Shown here in pieces: positions 54,590 to 63,276 of a stretch of DNA of 64,000 bases. Position 1 is the stretch's first letter. Every line of letters begins with the position of its first letter. Source of the stretch: Sutcliffiella rhizosphaerae (GTDB taxonomy: Bacteria > Bacillota > Bacilli > Bacillales > Bacillaceae_I); assembly GCF_917563925.1 (NCBI RefSeq), contig NZ_CAKJTJ010000013.1, positions 34,247-98,246 of the forward strand. Direction: 5' to 3'. A program made the translations under genes and the position numbers. Under the pieces are notes generated by a model. It made no database searches and was not told where the DNA came from. It was given only the letters and a program-made list of their open reading frames with translations.

Positions 54590-56485
54590 TTATCTATTCA
54601 AAAGGCTACCGACATATCTTAGTAAATCATTTGCAGAAGTAGAGTTATAACCATGCTCATCAATAAGACGAGCTACAACTTCATTTATCTTCTTAAGTTG
54701 TGTTTCATCTGGTGTTTTCGAGGAAGTCGTTATTTTTACAACATCCTTTAGATCCGCAAAGAGCTTTTTCTGGATTGCTTCCCGGAGGCGTTCATGGGAA
54801 TTATAATCAAACCGTTTACCTTTACGAGCATATGCAGAAATTCGGATGAGAATTTCTTCACGGAATGCTTTTTTGGCGTTCTCGGAAATTCCAATCTGTT
54901 CTTCAATTGATCGCATTAATTTTTCATCTGCACTCATTTCTTCACCTGTCAGAGGATCCCTAAGTTTAGATTTATTGCAATATGCTTCAACATTGTCTAG
55001 ATAATTATCCATTAGCGTCTTTGCCGACTCTTCATAAGAATACACAAAGGCTTTCTGAACTTCTTTTTTAGCAATGTTGTCATATTCTTTTCTAGCAACT
55101 GAAATGAAATTCAAGAATCTCTCTCTATCCTCATTTGAAATGGAAGCATGTTGATCTAATCCTTCCTTAAGAGAACGAAGAACGTCTAGTGAATTGATAG
55201 ATGGTATTTCCTTACGGATAATAGTAGATGAGATGCGGTTTATGACATACCTCGGATCAATCCCGCTCATTCCTTCATCTGGATATTCCTTTTTTAATTC
55301 ATCCACATCAACAGAATTGAATCCCTCTACAGATTCGCCATCATACAAGCGCATCTTTTTAACGAGGTCAATATCTCCCCGCTTTGCTTCTTTTAACCTG
55401 GTGAGGATCGTAAACATCGCGGCAACTCTTAGAGTATGTGGAGCAATGTGGACATTTGCCACATCACTTTCTCTAATCATTTTTTCATAAATTCTTTCTT
55501 CTTCTGATAAACGTAAATTATAAGGAACAGGCATTACGATTATCCGAGAATGCAACGCTTCATTCTTTTTATTGGAAATAAAGGAACGGTACTCCGTTTC
55601 ATTTGTATGAGCTACAATTAATTCATCAGCACTTATTAAAGCAAACCTTCCTGCCTTAAAATTTCCTTCCTGAGTCAATGAAAGTAAATGCCACAGGAAT
55701 TTCTCATCACATTTAAGCATTTCCTGGAACTCCATCATACCCCGGTTTGCTTTATTTAGTTCTCCATCAAAACGATAAGCACGTGGATCTGATTCAGAAC
55801 CAAATTCAGCAATTGTGGAAAAGTCAATACTTCCGGTCAAATCTGCAATATCCTGTGATTTTGGATCAGATGGACTAAAGGTCCCCACCCCGACTCGCTG
55901 ATTCTCTGATAGGAATATCCGTTCAATCAAGACATCTTCAATCCGTCCCTCATATTCTTTTTCCAAGCGCATCATATTTAAAGGCGATAAATTCCCTTCC
56001 ACCCTTACACCGTACTCAACATAAAAATCATCCCGTAAATGATGTGGTATTAAATGAAGTGGATCTTCATGCATCGGGCATCCTTTTATCGCATAAACAG
56101 CCCCTCTATCTGTAAGGCTGTATTGCTCAAGCCCACGTTTTAAAATAGTGACCAAAGTGGATTTCCCCCCACTTACTGGTCCCATCAAAAGCAATATCCT
56201 CTTTCTCACATCAAGGCGTTTAGCAGCCGGATGGAAATATTCCTCTACAAGCCGCTCCAATGCCTCCTCTAACCCAAAAAGGGCATTGCTAAAGAAATTA
56301 TACTTTCGCTGCCCATTAACTTCCTCTACCCCAGCATCTTTAATCATATTGTAAACCCGTGAATGCGCGGATTGTGCCACCCATGGTTCATTTTTCAAAA
56401 TCTCCAAATACTGCCCAAAGGTTCCTTCCCACTTCAGCCTTTGTTCTTCTTGCCGGTACTTTTCAATTTTACGTAAAATATCCAT
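54590..56485 (-). CDS. prkA: PrkA AAA+ protein (serine kinase/protease)
   Basis: A 631-residue PrkA, the normal length. The N-terminal AAA+ domain has Walker A GPVSGGKST at 102-110, and the C-terminal part has a kinase-like fold related to cAMP-dependent protein kinase. It was named as a serine kinase, and more recent work recalled from B. subtilis reports an ATP-dependent protease activity affecting sporulation. Typical blocks are AIKGCPMHEDPLHLIP and the ADLTGSIDFSTIAEFGSESDPRAY region. Start at ATG 56485. It is monocistronic with a stem-loop after it. Confidence 0.95.
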   Translation of the reverse strand: MDILRKIEKYRQEEQRLKWEGTFGQYLEILKNEPWVAQSAHSRVYNMIKDAGVEEVNGQRKYNFFSNALFGLEEALERLVEEYFHPAAKRLDVRKRILLLMGPVSGGKSTLVTILKRGLEQYSLTDRGAVYAIKGCPMHEDPLHLIPHHLRDDFYVEYGVRVEGNLSPLNMMRLEKEYEGRIEDVLIERIFLSENQRVGVGTFSPSDPKSQDIADLTGSIDFSTIAEFGSESDPRAYRFDGELNKANRGMMEFQEMLKCDEKFLWHLLSLTQEGNFKAGRFALISADELIVAHTNETEYRSFISNKKNEALHSRIIVMPVPYNLRLSEEERIYEKMIRESDVANVHIAPHTLRVAAMFTILTRLKEAKRGDIDLVKKMRLYDGESVEGFNSVDVDELKKEYPDEGMSGIDPRYVINRISSTIIRKEIPSINSLDVLRSLKEGLDQHASISNEDRERFLNFISVARKEYDNIAKKEVQKAFVYSYEESAKTLMDNYLDNVEAYCNKSKLRDPLTGEEMSADEKLMRSIEEQIGISENAKKAFREEILIRISAYARKGKRFDYNSHERLREAIQKKLFADLKDVVKITTSSKTPDETQLKKINEVVARLIDEHGYNSTSANDLLRYVGSLLNR

Positions 56486-56620
56486 TAGGACCTCCCCTTT
56501 TTTTACAGCTTCAAGAGTCGTGATTGTTGATTAATATACTCTATGCAATGCCAAAGTGAAACATGTATTATTTAATTAAGGGAGGACTATCACCTTGTCA
56601 AAAATTCTCCATACATATGA

Positions 56621-56649
56621 TTCACATAACTTGTTCATTGGGTTATACT
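56621..56649 (+). promoter_or_regulatory. Candidate promoter of the 33-residue peptide gene
   Basis: TTCACA (56621-56626), 17 bp, TATACT (56644-56649), 50 bp before the ATG. Confidence 0.5.
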
Positions 56650-56699
56650 ATAAATAGTATGCTTACATGAACTAACTTTACATAAGGAGGAACAAATCC

Positions 56700-56801
56700 A
56701 TGGGTATTTCCGGATTTTTAATTCTTGGCGTATGTATTACCTTTTTAATATCAATTTTCACTGCTGGATATGATACACGCCCAGGTACACGTAAAAGGTA
56801 A
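56700..56801 (+). CDS. 33-residue membrane peptide
   Basis: An open frame starting MGISGFLILGVCITFLISIF, one membrane helix followed by the tail YDTRPGTRKR. AAGGAGG lies 9 bp before the ATG, a promoter is upstream and a strong terminator follows at 56823. These signals make a real gene likely despite the small size. The positive tail suggests the C-terminus is inside. Function unknown. Confidence 0.65.
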   Translation: MGISGFLILGVCITFLISIFTAGYDTRPGTRKR

Positions 56802-56822
56802 AAGGCTTGTCTGTCCAATAAA

Positions 56823-56862
56823 TGAAAAGAAGCCCTTCCATATTTCGGAGGGCTTCTTTTTT
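56823..56862. terminator. Bidirectional terminator between the 33-residue gene and trmL
   Basis: AAGAAGCCCT-CC and GG-GGGCTTCTT form a stem with a T-run of six on the plus strand and A-run on the other. Confidence 0.9.
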
Positions 56863-57352
56863 AAGCTTCTGGAAATTCTAAAGAAAGAGTAGGATAATCT
56901 TGCTGGCGCAAAGCTTCATAAACAAGAATTGCAGCTGTATTTGAAAGGTTTAATGACCTAACATTAGTTGTCATAGGAAGTCGTAAGCACTGATCCAAAT
57001 TATTTTGAATTAAGTCTTTAGGCAATCCTGTTGTTTCCCTACCAAATACGAAGAAATAATCCTTCTCAAGATTGCTGTAATCAAAAGAAGTATGCGGCTT
57101 CATCCCGAACTTAGTAATATAGAAAAACTCCGCTTCTCTATTTTTCTCAAACAATTCATCTAATGAATCATAATACACCACATTCACAAACTCCCAATAA
57201 TCAAGACCCGCACGTTTTAACATCTTATCATCTGTTGAAAACCCAAGCGGTCTGATTAAGTGTAATGTCGTATTAGTCGCTGCACACGTTCTTGCAATAT
57301 TTCCTGTATTAGCTGGAATCTCTGGTTGATATAATACCACATGTATTCCCAC
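56861..57352 (-). CDS. trmL: tRNA (cytidine(34)-2'-O)-methyltransferase
   Basis: A 163-residue SPOUT-class methyltransferase (TrmL/CspR), which methylates the wobble ribose of tRNA-Leu isoacceptors. The family pattern is clear: HVVLYQPEIPANTGNIARTC at the start, LHLIRPLGF, FGRETTGLP and the knot loop RSLNLSNTAAILVYEA. I start at the GTG at 57352 with GAGGTG at 6 bp, which aligns with known N-termini. A GTG three codons earlier sits in the ribosome site. It follows yhbB, as in B. subtilis. Confidence 0.94.
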   Translation of the reverse strand: MGIHVVLYQPEIPANTGNIARTCAATNTTLHLIRPLGFSTDDKMLKRAGLDYWEFVNVVYYDSLDELFEKNREAEFFYITKFGMKPHTSFDYSNLEKDYFFVFGRETTGLPKDLIQNNLDQCLRLPMTTNVRSLNLSNTAAILVYEALRQQDYPTLSLEFPEA

Positions 57353-57419
57353 AATCGTCACCTCATATTTCTATCATTCCTCTACAACAATACCGTTTTC
57401 TTCTATTGGAATCAAGTAC

Positions 57420-58334
57420 TTAATTACGGTCATGAATGTGAAAAAACTTATACTTAATATTTGGTGTGTAAGCGGTAGAATCCTCATACTTCCAATATCT
57501 CATCCTACAGTTATATGTGTTAGCATTTACCAACGGCTCACCATTTTCATCCTTCGCTACCACAATCGTGTTATGATCAAAGCGTCCATCACCCTCAAAG
57601 TCATAACAAATAACGTCCCCTGGCATAAGCTGAGAGACACTCTTGACCTCCTTTGCCTTTAACCCCTGCTTAGCACTTGGCAAATACCACCTCAAGGCAT
57701 GCGCCACTGTCCACGTATAACTCCAATCATTATTTCTCATCCACCAGCCACCAGACTTTTTAGGATACCCAACCATCGGTGCCCCACCTGCATACAAACA
57801 CTGCGAAATATAATTCGTACAGTTCACATCAAAATTTTTAAATTGCGGGTTATACGCATTCCAATACTGTTCAGCATACCTAACAGCTTCTGTCCGGCTG
57901 AATTTAAAGCGCACTCCCTCTGAAGAATGATTCAGAATTTGCTCCTCCTCCATTGATGGAATAAACTTCGGCAAGTTACTCTCCCCCTCATCCAAGATTG
58001 AAATATCCTGAATGAGCGTTTCATTAATCCACTGTGCAAAGCGCTGATCTACTTCTTCTTCCAAATAAAGTTTATTCTTCTGTTTAATAAGATAACGGGT
58101 GTGTATCTCGTATATAACATTTGTCTCTGATTCGTGTTGTTCCTCAAGAATAGAATGAATCTTTGCATTTGCCGAGCATTTCACAATTTCGGCAGCCCTT
58201 CTTTTATGTGCCGCTTGCTTTTGTTTGATGATATCCTCGTTAAGAATGGATCGTCCACTTATCTTTGATTTTAAGACATAGCTATCCAGTTTACTTTGTA
58301 TGTGGTTTTGAAGTTTCTCCCTTATGCTGCTCAT
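57420..58334 (-). CDS. yhbB: Putative amidase YhbB (Amidase_6 domain)
   Basis: A 304-residue protein with a helical, charged N-terminal half and a C-terminal Amidase_6/CHAP-like domain (about 150-300). The motif NCTNYISQCLYAGG holds the presumed catalytic Cys, and FDHNTIVVA the His. No signal peptide is visible, so it may act inside the cell or forespore, or be released by another route. Neighbour trmL confirms the B. subtilis yhbB-cspR arrangement. Substrate is unproven. Confidence 0.82.
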   Translation of the reverse strand: MSSIREKLQNHIQSKLDSYVLKSKISGRSILNEDIIKQKQAAHKRRAAEIVKCSANAKIHSILEEQHESETNVIYEIHTRYLIKQKNKLYLEEEVDQRFAQWINETLIQDISILDEGESNLPKFIPSMEEEQILNHSSEGVRFKFSRTEAVRYAEQYWNAYNPQFKNFDVNCTNYISQCLYAGGAPMVGYPKKSGGWWMRNNDWSYTWTVAHALRWYLPSAKQGLKAKEVKSVSQLMPGDVICYDFEGDGRFDHNTIVVAKDENGEPLVNANTYNCRMRYWKYEDSTAYTPNIKYKFFHIHDRN

Positions 58335-58475
58335 CCTTCCGTTCCCCTCTCTTGGGTAAGTAGCCCTTGTAATTATACTTATGAGGAGGGCTTGGGGAAG
58401 TTGAATTAAAAGAATTGCTAGAAATCCTAATTATTAATAATGCTAAGGTATTTTTGTATTTGCACCAACCTGATT

Positions 58476-58832
58476 GTGGACACTAATTATAGTATTCCTC
58501 TTTTTTCGCGTTGCAAAGGCAGTGAATGTGGACACTAATTATGGTTTTCCTCTTTTTTCGCGTTGCAAAGGCAGTGAATGTGGACACTAATTATGGTTTT
58601 CCTCTTTTTTCGTGTTGCAAAGGCAGTGGATGTGGACACTAATTGTGGTTTTCCTCTTTTTTCGCGTTGCAAAGGCAGTGGATGTGGACACTAATTATGG
58701 TTTTCCTCTTTTTTCGTGTTGCAAAGGCAGTGGATGTGGACACTAATTGTGGTTTTCCTCTTTTTTCGTGTTGCAAAGGCAGTGGATATGGACATTATTT
58801 CAGGTTTACCACTTTTTTTTGCAAAGATTTAA
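58476..58832. repeat. 52-bp tandem repeat array (six full units plus a partial)
   Basis: Units start at 58476, 58528, 58580, 58632, 58684 and 58736, with a diverged seventh at 58788. Each begins GTGGACACTAATT, contains CCTCTTTTTTCG and GTTGCAAAGGCAGTG, and differs from its neighbours at a few bases. The 52-bp period is not a multiple of three, so it is not a protein repeat. It fills most of the 520-bp gap between yhbB and the NERD gene. Confidence 0.95.
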
Positions 58833-58854
58833 AAAAATATAGGCAAACCCCAAG

Positions 58855-59802
58855 TCATTCATCTCTTCCAATATTCACTTGTATAGTGGGAGTATTTAAA
58901 CTGTACATTGTACCTTTTGCGTGGCCAATTGAATGACAATATTTTTTTAATACTCTTTGAACTGTTCTTTTAGAAACAACTTTTCCTATCCACTCTTGAA
59001 TCAAGTTTGTGGTAATATGCATATTAGGAAATAACTTGTTAAATTCAATTATTGAATTGTAAATTGCTATTTCCGTATTTTCTATAAAACTGCAATTCTT
59101 GCATCCTAATTTCCTGTTAATGCTAGTTCTAATCATTCCGCCACATCCTAAACAAACTAGACCCTTTTGAAGCTCTTCAAACGTATAATCGGGGATTCTC
59201 TTAAATGGGGAATCAGGTATATGTAATTCCATCAACTTTTTAGCCAATTGTATATGCCTTGTAGTACATTTTCCTTTGGTATTTTCTTTGAGTTTATTTA
59301 AGTATCGTTTAATTTGAGAAGCATAAACAACTGGGAACTTTGGGGTACTGTTATATAGATGAAATTTGCTATTAATTAATATGAGGTTAAATTCAACGGG
59401 GATAAGATATCCAAGATCTTTTAGAATCTTTCTTAGCATGGTTTCACTACGGGAAATTTGTAACAACGGGTTTTTGATTTCTGTTCTTCCTAGTGTATAC
59501 CATCGATCACCTTCAACAATAAAGTCACCTTCGTAATTTTTCACTTCAAAAATATAAATTTTTTCAGAAGTTATTAAAACAGAATCTAATTGAAAAAATG
59601 TACTCGCATGGTTTAGTAACAAATCATTTAATACTATCCAGTCTTCTGAAAGATAATCTTCCAAGATACAATCAAATAATTGTTCACCTTGGTAACCTTT
59701 AAGAAGATTGCGAAGATAACTATCATCCACTTTATCTACTCTTGTCTTAAGCATTCTCAAAAATCTTAGTTCTTCAGACTCTTCTCTTCTTTTCAATATC
59801 AT
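58855..59802 (-). CDS. NERD-domain protein with zinc ribbon and HTH-like C-terminus
   Basis: A 315-residue protein. An N-terminal nuclease-related domain (about 35-140) has GYQGEQLFD, the acidic FQLDSVLI and the core FEVKNYEGDF (D and ExK), the pattern of restriction-endonuclease-like nucleases. Near residue 215 is a zinc ribbon (CLGCGG...CKNC), and the last 60 residues include WIGKVVSKRTVQRVLKKY, which resembles a DNA-binding helix-turn-helix. The ATG at 59802 follows GGGGGTG. A GTG two codons upstream is possible. The gene ends 23 bp from the tandem array. Role unknown. Confidence 0.75.
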   Translation of the reverse strand: MILKRREESEELRFLRMLKTRVDKVDDSYLRNLLKGYQGEQLFDCILEDYLSEDWIVLNDLLLNHASTFFQLDSVLITSEKIYIFEVKNYEGDFIVEGDRWYTLGRTEIKNPLLQISRSETMLRKILKDLGYLIPVEFNLILINSKFHLYNSTPKFPVVYASQIKRYLNKLKENTKGKCTTRHIQLAKKLMELHIPDSPFKRIPDYTFEELQKGLVCLGCGGMIRTSINRKLGCKNCSFIENTEIAIYNSIIEFNKLFPNMHITTNLIQEWIGKVVSKRTVQRVLKKYCHSIGHAKGTMYSLNTPTIQVNIGRDE

Positions 59803-59840
59803 CCACACACCCCCAATTTTTTATAAAAGCAGGTAGTAAA

Positions 59841-60500
59841 TTACCTGCTTTTGACTAACTGACATTCACTACTTCCACCATGAACTTGTAGAAACATATC
59901 ACTAATAGCTGTCAGCATTTCCCCACATTCTGAATCATCCATTGAAGGTTTAAAGTAAACAACATGTAGTGCAGCAGTAGTATCCAAAGAAACAGCAGTA
60001 CGAATACTATCTACGAACGGACTTCCAAATGGTCCTGCATCATCAGCAGTATGGATCATATGGTCGAGCTTAATTTCACGCCCATTTAATCCCTGATAAC
60101 TCCCTCCTTTTTCTCCTGCATGAATTATTACGTTGCCTTCTATTTTTCTTAAATCATAAATACCTAAAGGAATTTCATACTTTAATGAAAAGAAATTATT
60201 CAAATCAACTGCTGAATGAAAAGGTTCCAAAAATTGTCCTTTTTTTATTCTTCGATATAATGCTTCTACAGATGGACGATATCTGGAAGGATCAGTACCT
60301 ACCTCTTTAAAATAAGAACGCCATACTGCAACACCTTCAATATCCTTCATATCTTTCTCTTCTAAGTCCAAATGAAGAGATTCCTGAAAGAGTCTAATTC
60401 TTCCCTTTAACATTTGAGGTGAGTCGCCTACTGTAATATCTTTATAAACAATTATTCCGAAATTGCTTGAGGGAACATTTGAACTAATGATTATGTGCAT
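59841..60500 (-). CDS. B3/B4 (PheRS editing-like) domain protein
   Basis: A 219-residue soluble protein of the B3/4 family, which shares the fold of the editing domain of phenylalanyl-tRNA synthetase. Blocks seen are VWRSYFKEVGTDPSRYRPSVEALYRRI, the DLNNFFSLKYEIPLGIYDL region and DSIRTAVSLDTTAALHVVYF. Such free-standing proteins may hydrolyse mischarged tRNAs or bind amino-acid-like ligands. It lies upstream of the NERD gene, 38 bp apart on the same strand, so the two may be cotranscribed. Confidence 0.8.
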   Translation of the reverse strand: MHIIISSNVPSSNFGIIVYKDITVGDSPQMLKGRIRLFQESLHLDLEEKDMKDIEGVAVWRSYFKEVGTDPSRYRPSVEALYRRIKKGQFLEPFHSAVDLNNFFSLKYEIPLGIYDLRKIEGNVIIHAGEKGGSYQGLNGREIKLDHMIHTADDAGPFGSPFVDSIRTAVSLDTTAALHVVYFKPSMDDSECGEMLTAISDMFLQVHGGSSECQLVKSR

Positions 60501-60632
60501 AAAAGACCAACCTTTCCATCATTACTTATCGCAATTGTATCATATTAGTTGGGTAATTTTGCTATCAAAACAATTCTAATAAAATATGATACAATAAGTT
60601 TTGGCTAATGTATAACAAAGGAGGTGTTCACT

Positions 60633-61778
60633 TTGATTAAGGCAAATCAGCAGCTAAAAGAAGAAATTATTAAATTCAGTAAAGAAATTGGCATTGATAA
60701 AATTGGATTTGCAAGTGCAGGTGTTTTTACTGGGTTAAAAGAAAGATTAATTACTCAACAACAACTCGGATACCAATCTGGTTTTGAGGAACCTGACATT
60801 AACAAACGTACGAATCCAGAGCAAGTATTACCGAAAGCAAAAAGTATTATAGCTATTGCCCTTGCCTATCCTTCAAAATTGAAAAATGCACCACGAAGCA
60901 CCAAAGAAGAGCGTAGAGGAGTCTTTTGTCGTGCTTCTTGGGGAAATGATTATCATGACATATTAAGAGAGAAATTAAGACAATTAGAAGCTTTTATAAT
61001 AGAAAAAGAACCAACTGCTATTACAAAGTCTATGGTTGATACGGGCGAACTAAGTGACCGAGCAGTCGCTGAAAGAGCAGGAATCGGTTGGAGCGGAAAA
61101 AACTGTGCCATTATCACACCTGAATATGGTTCTTATGTTTATTTAGGTGAAATGATTACGACCATTCCATTTGAGCCAGATACACCGTTAGAGGATAATT
61201 GTGGAACATGTAATAAATGTGTCGATGTTTGCCCTACTGGTGCGCTTGTTCAAGGTGGACAACTCGATTCAAATAAATGTATTGCATTTCTCACTCAAAC
61301 AAAAGGCTTTCTAGCTGAAGAATACAGACTAAAACTTGGGAACCGCTTATATGGATGTGATACGTGTCAAACAGTCTGTCCCGAAAATAAAGGCAAAGAC
61401 TTTCACCTTCATCCCGAAATGGAACCAGATCCTGAGATTGTAAAACCAGTACTGAAACCATTGCTTCATATCTCCAATCGCGAGTTCCGGGACAAGTTTG
61501 GCAGCATCTCTGGATCTTGGAGAGGAAAGAAACCAATACAGCGAAATGCTATTATTGCACTTGCTCATTTTAAGGACGATTCTGCAATTCCAGATTTACT
61601 TCAATTAATTAAAAATGATCCACGACCTGTTATTCGTGGGACTGCTGCTTGGGCTGTAGGGAGAATTGGTAATCCAAACTACCAAGAAGCACTTGAGACA
61701 TTCAAACATTCAGAAAAAGACGAACAAGTATTAGAGGAACTTGATAAAGGAATATCTATGCTACAAAACGAGAGGTGA
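60633..61778 (+). CDS. queG: Epoxyqueuosine reductase
   Basis: A 381-residue cobalamin-dependent Fe-S protein catalysing the last step of queuosine synthesis in tRNA. The N-terminal half holds the B12-binding fold with VDTGELSDRAVAERAGIGWSGKN. Two [4Fe-4S] motifs follow, CGTCNKCVDVCPTG and CDTCQTVCPENK. The C-terminal 80 residues carry HEAT-like repeats (DDSAIPDLLQLI, PVIRGTAAWAVGRIG), as in B. subtilis QueG (YhbA). The start is a TTG at 60633 with AAGGAGG at 8 bp. A GTG three codons earlier is inside that site. Confidence 0.93.
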   Translation: MIKANQQLKEEIIKFSKEIGIDKIGFASAGVFTGLKERLITQQQLGYQSGFEEPDINKRTNPEQVLPKAKSIIAIALAYPSKLKNAPRSTKEERRGVFCRASWGNDYHDILREKLRQLEAFIIEKEPTAITKSMVDTGELSDRAVAERAGIGWSGKNCAIITPEYGSYVYLGEMITTIPFEPDTPLEDNCGTCNKCVDVCPTGALVQGGQLDSNKCIAFLTQTKGFLAEEYRLKLGNRLYGCDTCQTVCPENKGKDFHLHPEMEPDPEIVKPVLKPLLHISNREFRDKFGSISGSWRGKKPIQRNAIIALAHFKDDSAIPDLLQLIKNDPRPVIRGTAAWAVGRIGNPNYQEALETFKHSEKDEQVLEELDKGISMLQNER

Positions 61779-61793
61779 TTTCACCTCTCGTTT
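61768..61793 (+). terminator. queG: Terminator at the end of queG
   Basis: ACGAGAGGTGA and CACCTCTCGT form a stem that includes the stop codon, followed by TTTGC. The T-tract is short. Confidence 0.65.
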
Positions 61794-61924
61794 GCGGGTT
61801 AAATTACTATAATTTGCTGCGTAGGAATACATTTGACTTTTCCTGTCTTATGCGTTCCTACATCTAAATAATTGTAAAAACACTTAAATGGCACGAGAAC
61901 TAGATAGTGCATTAATTTCAAAAT

Positions 61925-61962
61925 ACAAAAAAGACCTCTTCCTTTATTAGGTCGAGGTCTTG
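61925..61962 (-). terminator. Terminator of the rRNA-tRNA operon
   Basis: AAGACCTC and GAGGTCTT close a hairpin, followed by TTTTTTG on the minus strand, 12 bp after the last tRNA gene. I see no gene in the 130 bp between it and queG. Confidence 0.85.
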
Positions 61963-61974
61963 AACTGTTATGTA

Positions 61975-62048
61975 TGGAGCGGGTGATGGGAATCGAACCC
62001 ACGACATCAGCTTGGAAGGCTGAGGTTTTACCATTAAACTACACCCGC
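61975..62048 (-). tRNA. tRNA-Gly (TCC)
   Basis: Cloverleaf beginning GCGGGTGTAGTTTAATGG with anticodon TCC in CCTTCCAAG, CCA encoded. Last gene of the operon. The B. subtilis trnD cluster, as I recall it, ends with Leu, so this one is extra. Confidence 0.95.
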
Positions 62049-62051
62049 TAG

Positions 62052-62135
62052 TGGTACCGGTGGCCGGGGTCGAACCGGCACTCCAGAGGAACACGATTTT
62101 GAGTCGTGCGCGTCTGCCAATTCCGCCACACCGGC
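62052..62135 (-). tRNA. tRNA-Leu (CAA)
   Basis: 84-nt class II tRNA with long variable arm, anticodon CAA in ACTCAAAAT, CCA encoded. Confidence 0.95.
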
Positions 62136-62157
62136 ATAACTCAAACAATTATTCATA

Positions 62158-62246
62158 TGGTGCCGAGGACCGGAATCGAACCGGTACGGTAGTCACCTAC
62201 CGCAGGATTTTAAGTCCTGTGCGTCTGCCAGTTCCGCCACCCCGGC
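62158..62246 (-). tRNA. tRNA-Leu (TAA)
   Basis: 89-nt class II tRNA, GCCGGGGTGGCGGAACTGG start, anticodon TAA in CTTAAAAT, CCA encoded. Substrate of the trmL product. Confidence 0.96.
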
Positions 62247-62278
62247 TGGGCAACGTTAAATGAAAAAATAAACAAAAT

Positions 62279-62353
62279 TGGAGGTGGCAACCGGATTTGA
62301 ACCGGTGATAAAGGTTTTGCAGACCTTGGCCTTACCACTTGGCTATGCCACCT
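62279..62353 (-). tRNA. tRNA-Cys (GCA)
   Basis: Cloverleaf AGGTGGCATAGCCAAGTGG with anticodon GCA in CTGCAAAA, CCA encoded. Confidence 0.95.
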
Positions 62354-62359
62354 ACTTGC

Positions 62360-62434
62360 TGGAGCGGAAGACGGGATTCGAACCCGCGACCCCCACCTTG
62401 GCAAGGTGGTGTTCTACCACTGAACTACTTCCGC
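62360..62434 (-). tRNA. tRNA-Gly (GCC)
   Basis: Cloverleaf GCGGAAGTAGTTCAGTGG with anticodon GCC in TTGCCAAG, CCA encoded. Confidence 0.96.
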
Positions 62435-62437
62435 AAT

Positions 62438-62512
62438 TGGCTGGGCTAGCTGGATTCGAACCAACGCATGTCGCAGTCAAAGTGCGATGCCTTACCGCTT
62501 GGCTATAGCCCA
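62438..62512 (-). tRNA. tRNA-Gln (TTG)
   Basis: Cloverleaf TGGGCTATAGCCAAGCGG with anticodon TTG in CTTTGACT, CCA encoded. Confidence 0.95.
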
Positions 62513-62521
62513 ATAAAAAAA

Positions 62522-62598
62522 TGGGGCGACTGATGGGAATCGAACCCACGAATGTCGGAACCACAATCCGATGCGTTAACCACTTCGCCACAACCGCC
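62522..62598 (-). tRNA. tRNA-His (GTG)
   Basis: Cloverleaf with the extra 5' G typical of tRNA-His, GGCGGTTGTGGCGAAGTGG, anticodon GTG in ATTGTGGT, CCA encoded. Confidence 0.96.
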
Positions 62599-62614
62599 AT
62601 TTTAATAATATAAT

Positions 62615-62688
62615 TGGCAGGGGCAGTAGGAATCGAACCCACACCGGAGGTTTTGGAGACCTCTGTTCTACCGTTAAACTATGCCCCT
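62615..62688 (-). tRNA. tRNA-Trp (CCA)
   Basis: Cloverleaf AGGGGCATAGTTTAACGG with anticodon CCA in CTCCAAAA, CCA end encoded. Confidence 0.96.
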
Positions 62689-62719
62689 ATTAACTTAAGT
62701 GTTACAATTTACAAAGAAA

Positions 62720-62803
62720 TGGTGGAGGGGGGCAGATTCGAACTGCCGAACCCTAAGGAGCGGATTTACAGTCCGCCGCGTTTAGCCACTTCGCTACCCC
62801 TCC
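62720..62803 (-). tRNA. tRNA-Tyr (GTA)
   Basis: 84-nt class II tRNA, GGAGGGGTAGCGAAGTGGC start, anticodon GTA in CTGTAAAT, CCA encoded. A queuosine-modified tRNA, hence a substrate of the queG pathway. Confidence 0.96.
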
Positions 62804-62810
62804 ATATATG

Positions 62811-62886
<76 letters not shown>

Positions 62887-62913
62887 AATTTCACTAATGT
62901 GAAAAGTTAAAGG

Positions 62914-62986
62914 TGGCTCGGGACGGAATCGAACCGCCGACACATGGATTTTCAGTCCATTGCTCTACCAACTGAGCTACCGAGCC
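62914..62986 (-). tRNA. tRNA-Phe (GAA), CCA end not encoded
   Basis: Cloverleaf GGCTCGGTAGCTCAGTTGG with anticodon GAA in CTGAAAAT. After the discriminator A the genome reads CCT, so the final A must come from CCA nucleotidyltransferase, unlike the other tRNAs here. Confidence 0.95.
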
Positions 62987-62995
62987 TATTTAAAA

Positions 62996-63071
62996 TGGCG
63001 GTCCCGACGGGGATCGAACCCGCGATCTCCTGCGTGACAGGCAGGCATGTTAACCGCTACACCACGGGACC
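62996..63071 (-). tRNA. tRNA-Asp (GTC)
   Basis: Cloverleaf GGTCCCGTGGTGTAGCGG with anticodon GTC in CTGTCACG, CCA encoded. Another queuosine-modified isoacceptor. Confidence 0.96.
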
Positions 63072-63075
63072 ATTT

Positions 63076-63152
<77 letters not shown>

Positions 63153-63276
63153 ATAGTAATAATTAATTCTTGTTACTGATGCACATTAGTTACTGACTGT
63201 CCCGACCTCTAATTGATTTTTCAGTGATGTTAATCGATCGGTACAACTCGAAGTGTTTCAAGAAGCATACGCTCGT

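Noticed and set aside
58476..58936. Possible CRISPR array or repetitive protein at the 52-bp repeats
   Set aside because: Units follow each other directly with no unique spacers and no cas genes are nearby. The period is not divisible by three, so the 97-codon plus-strand frame across it is incidental.
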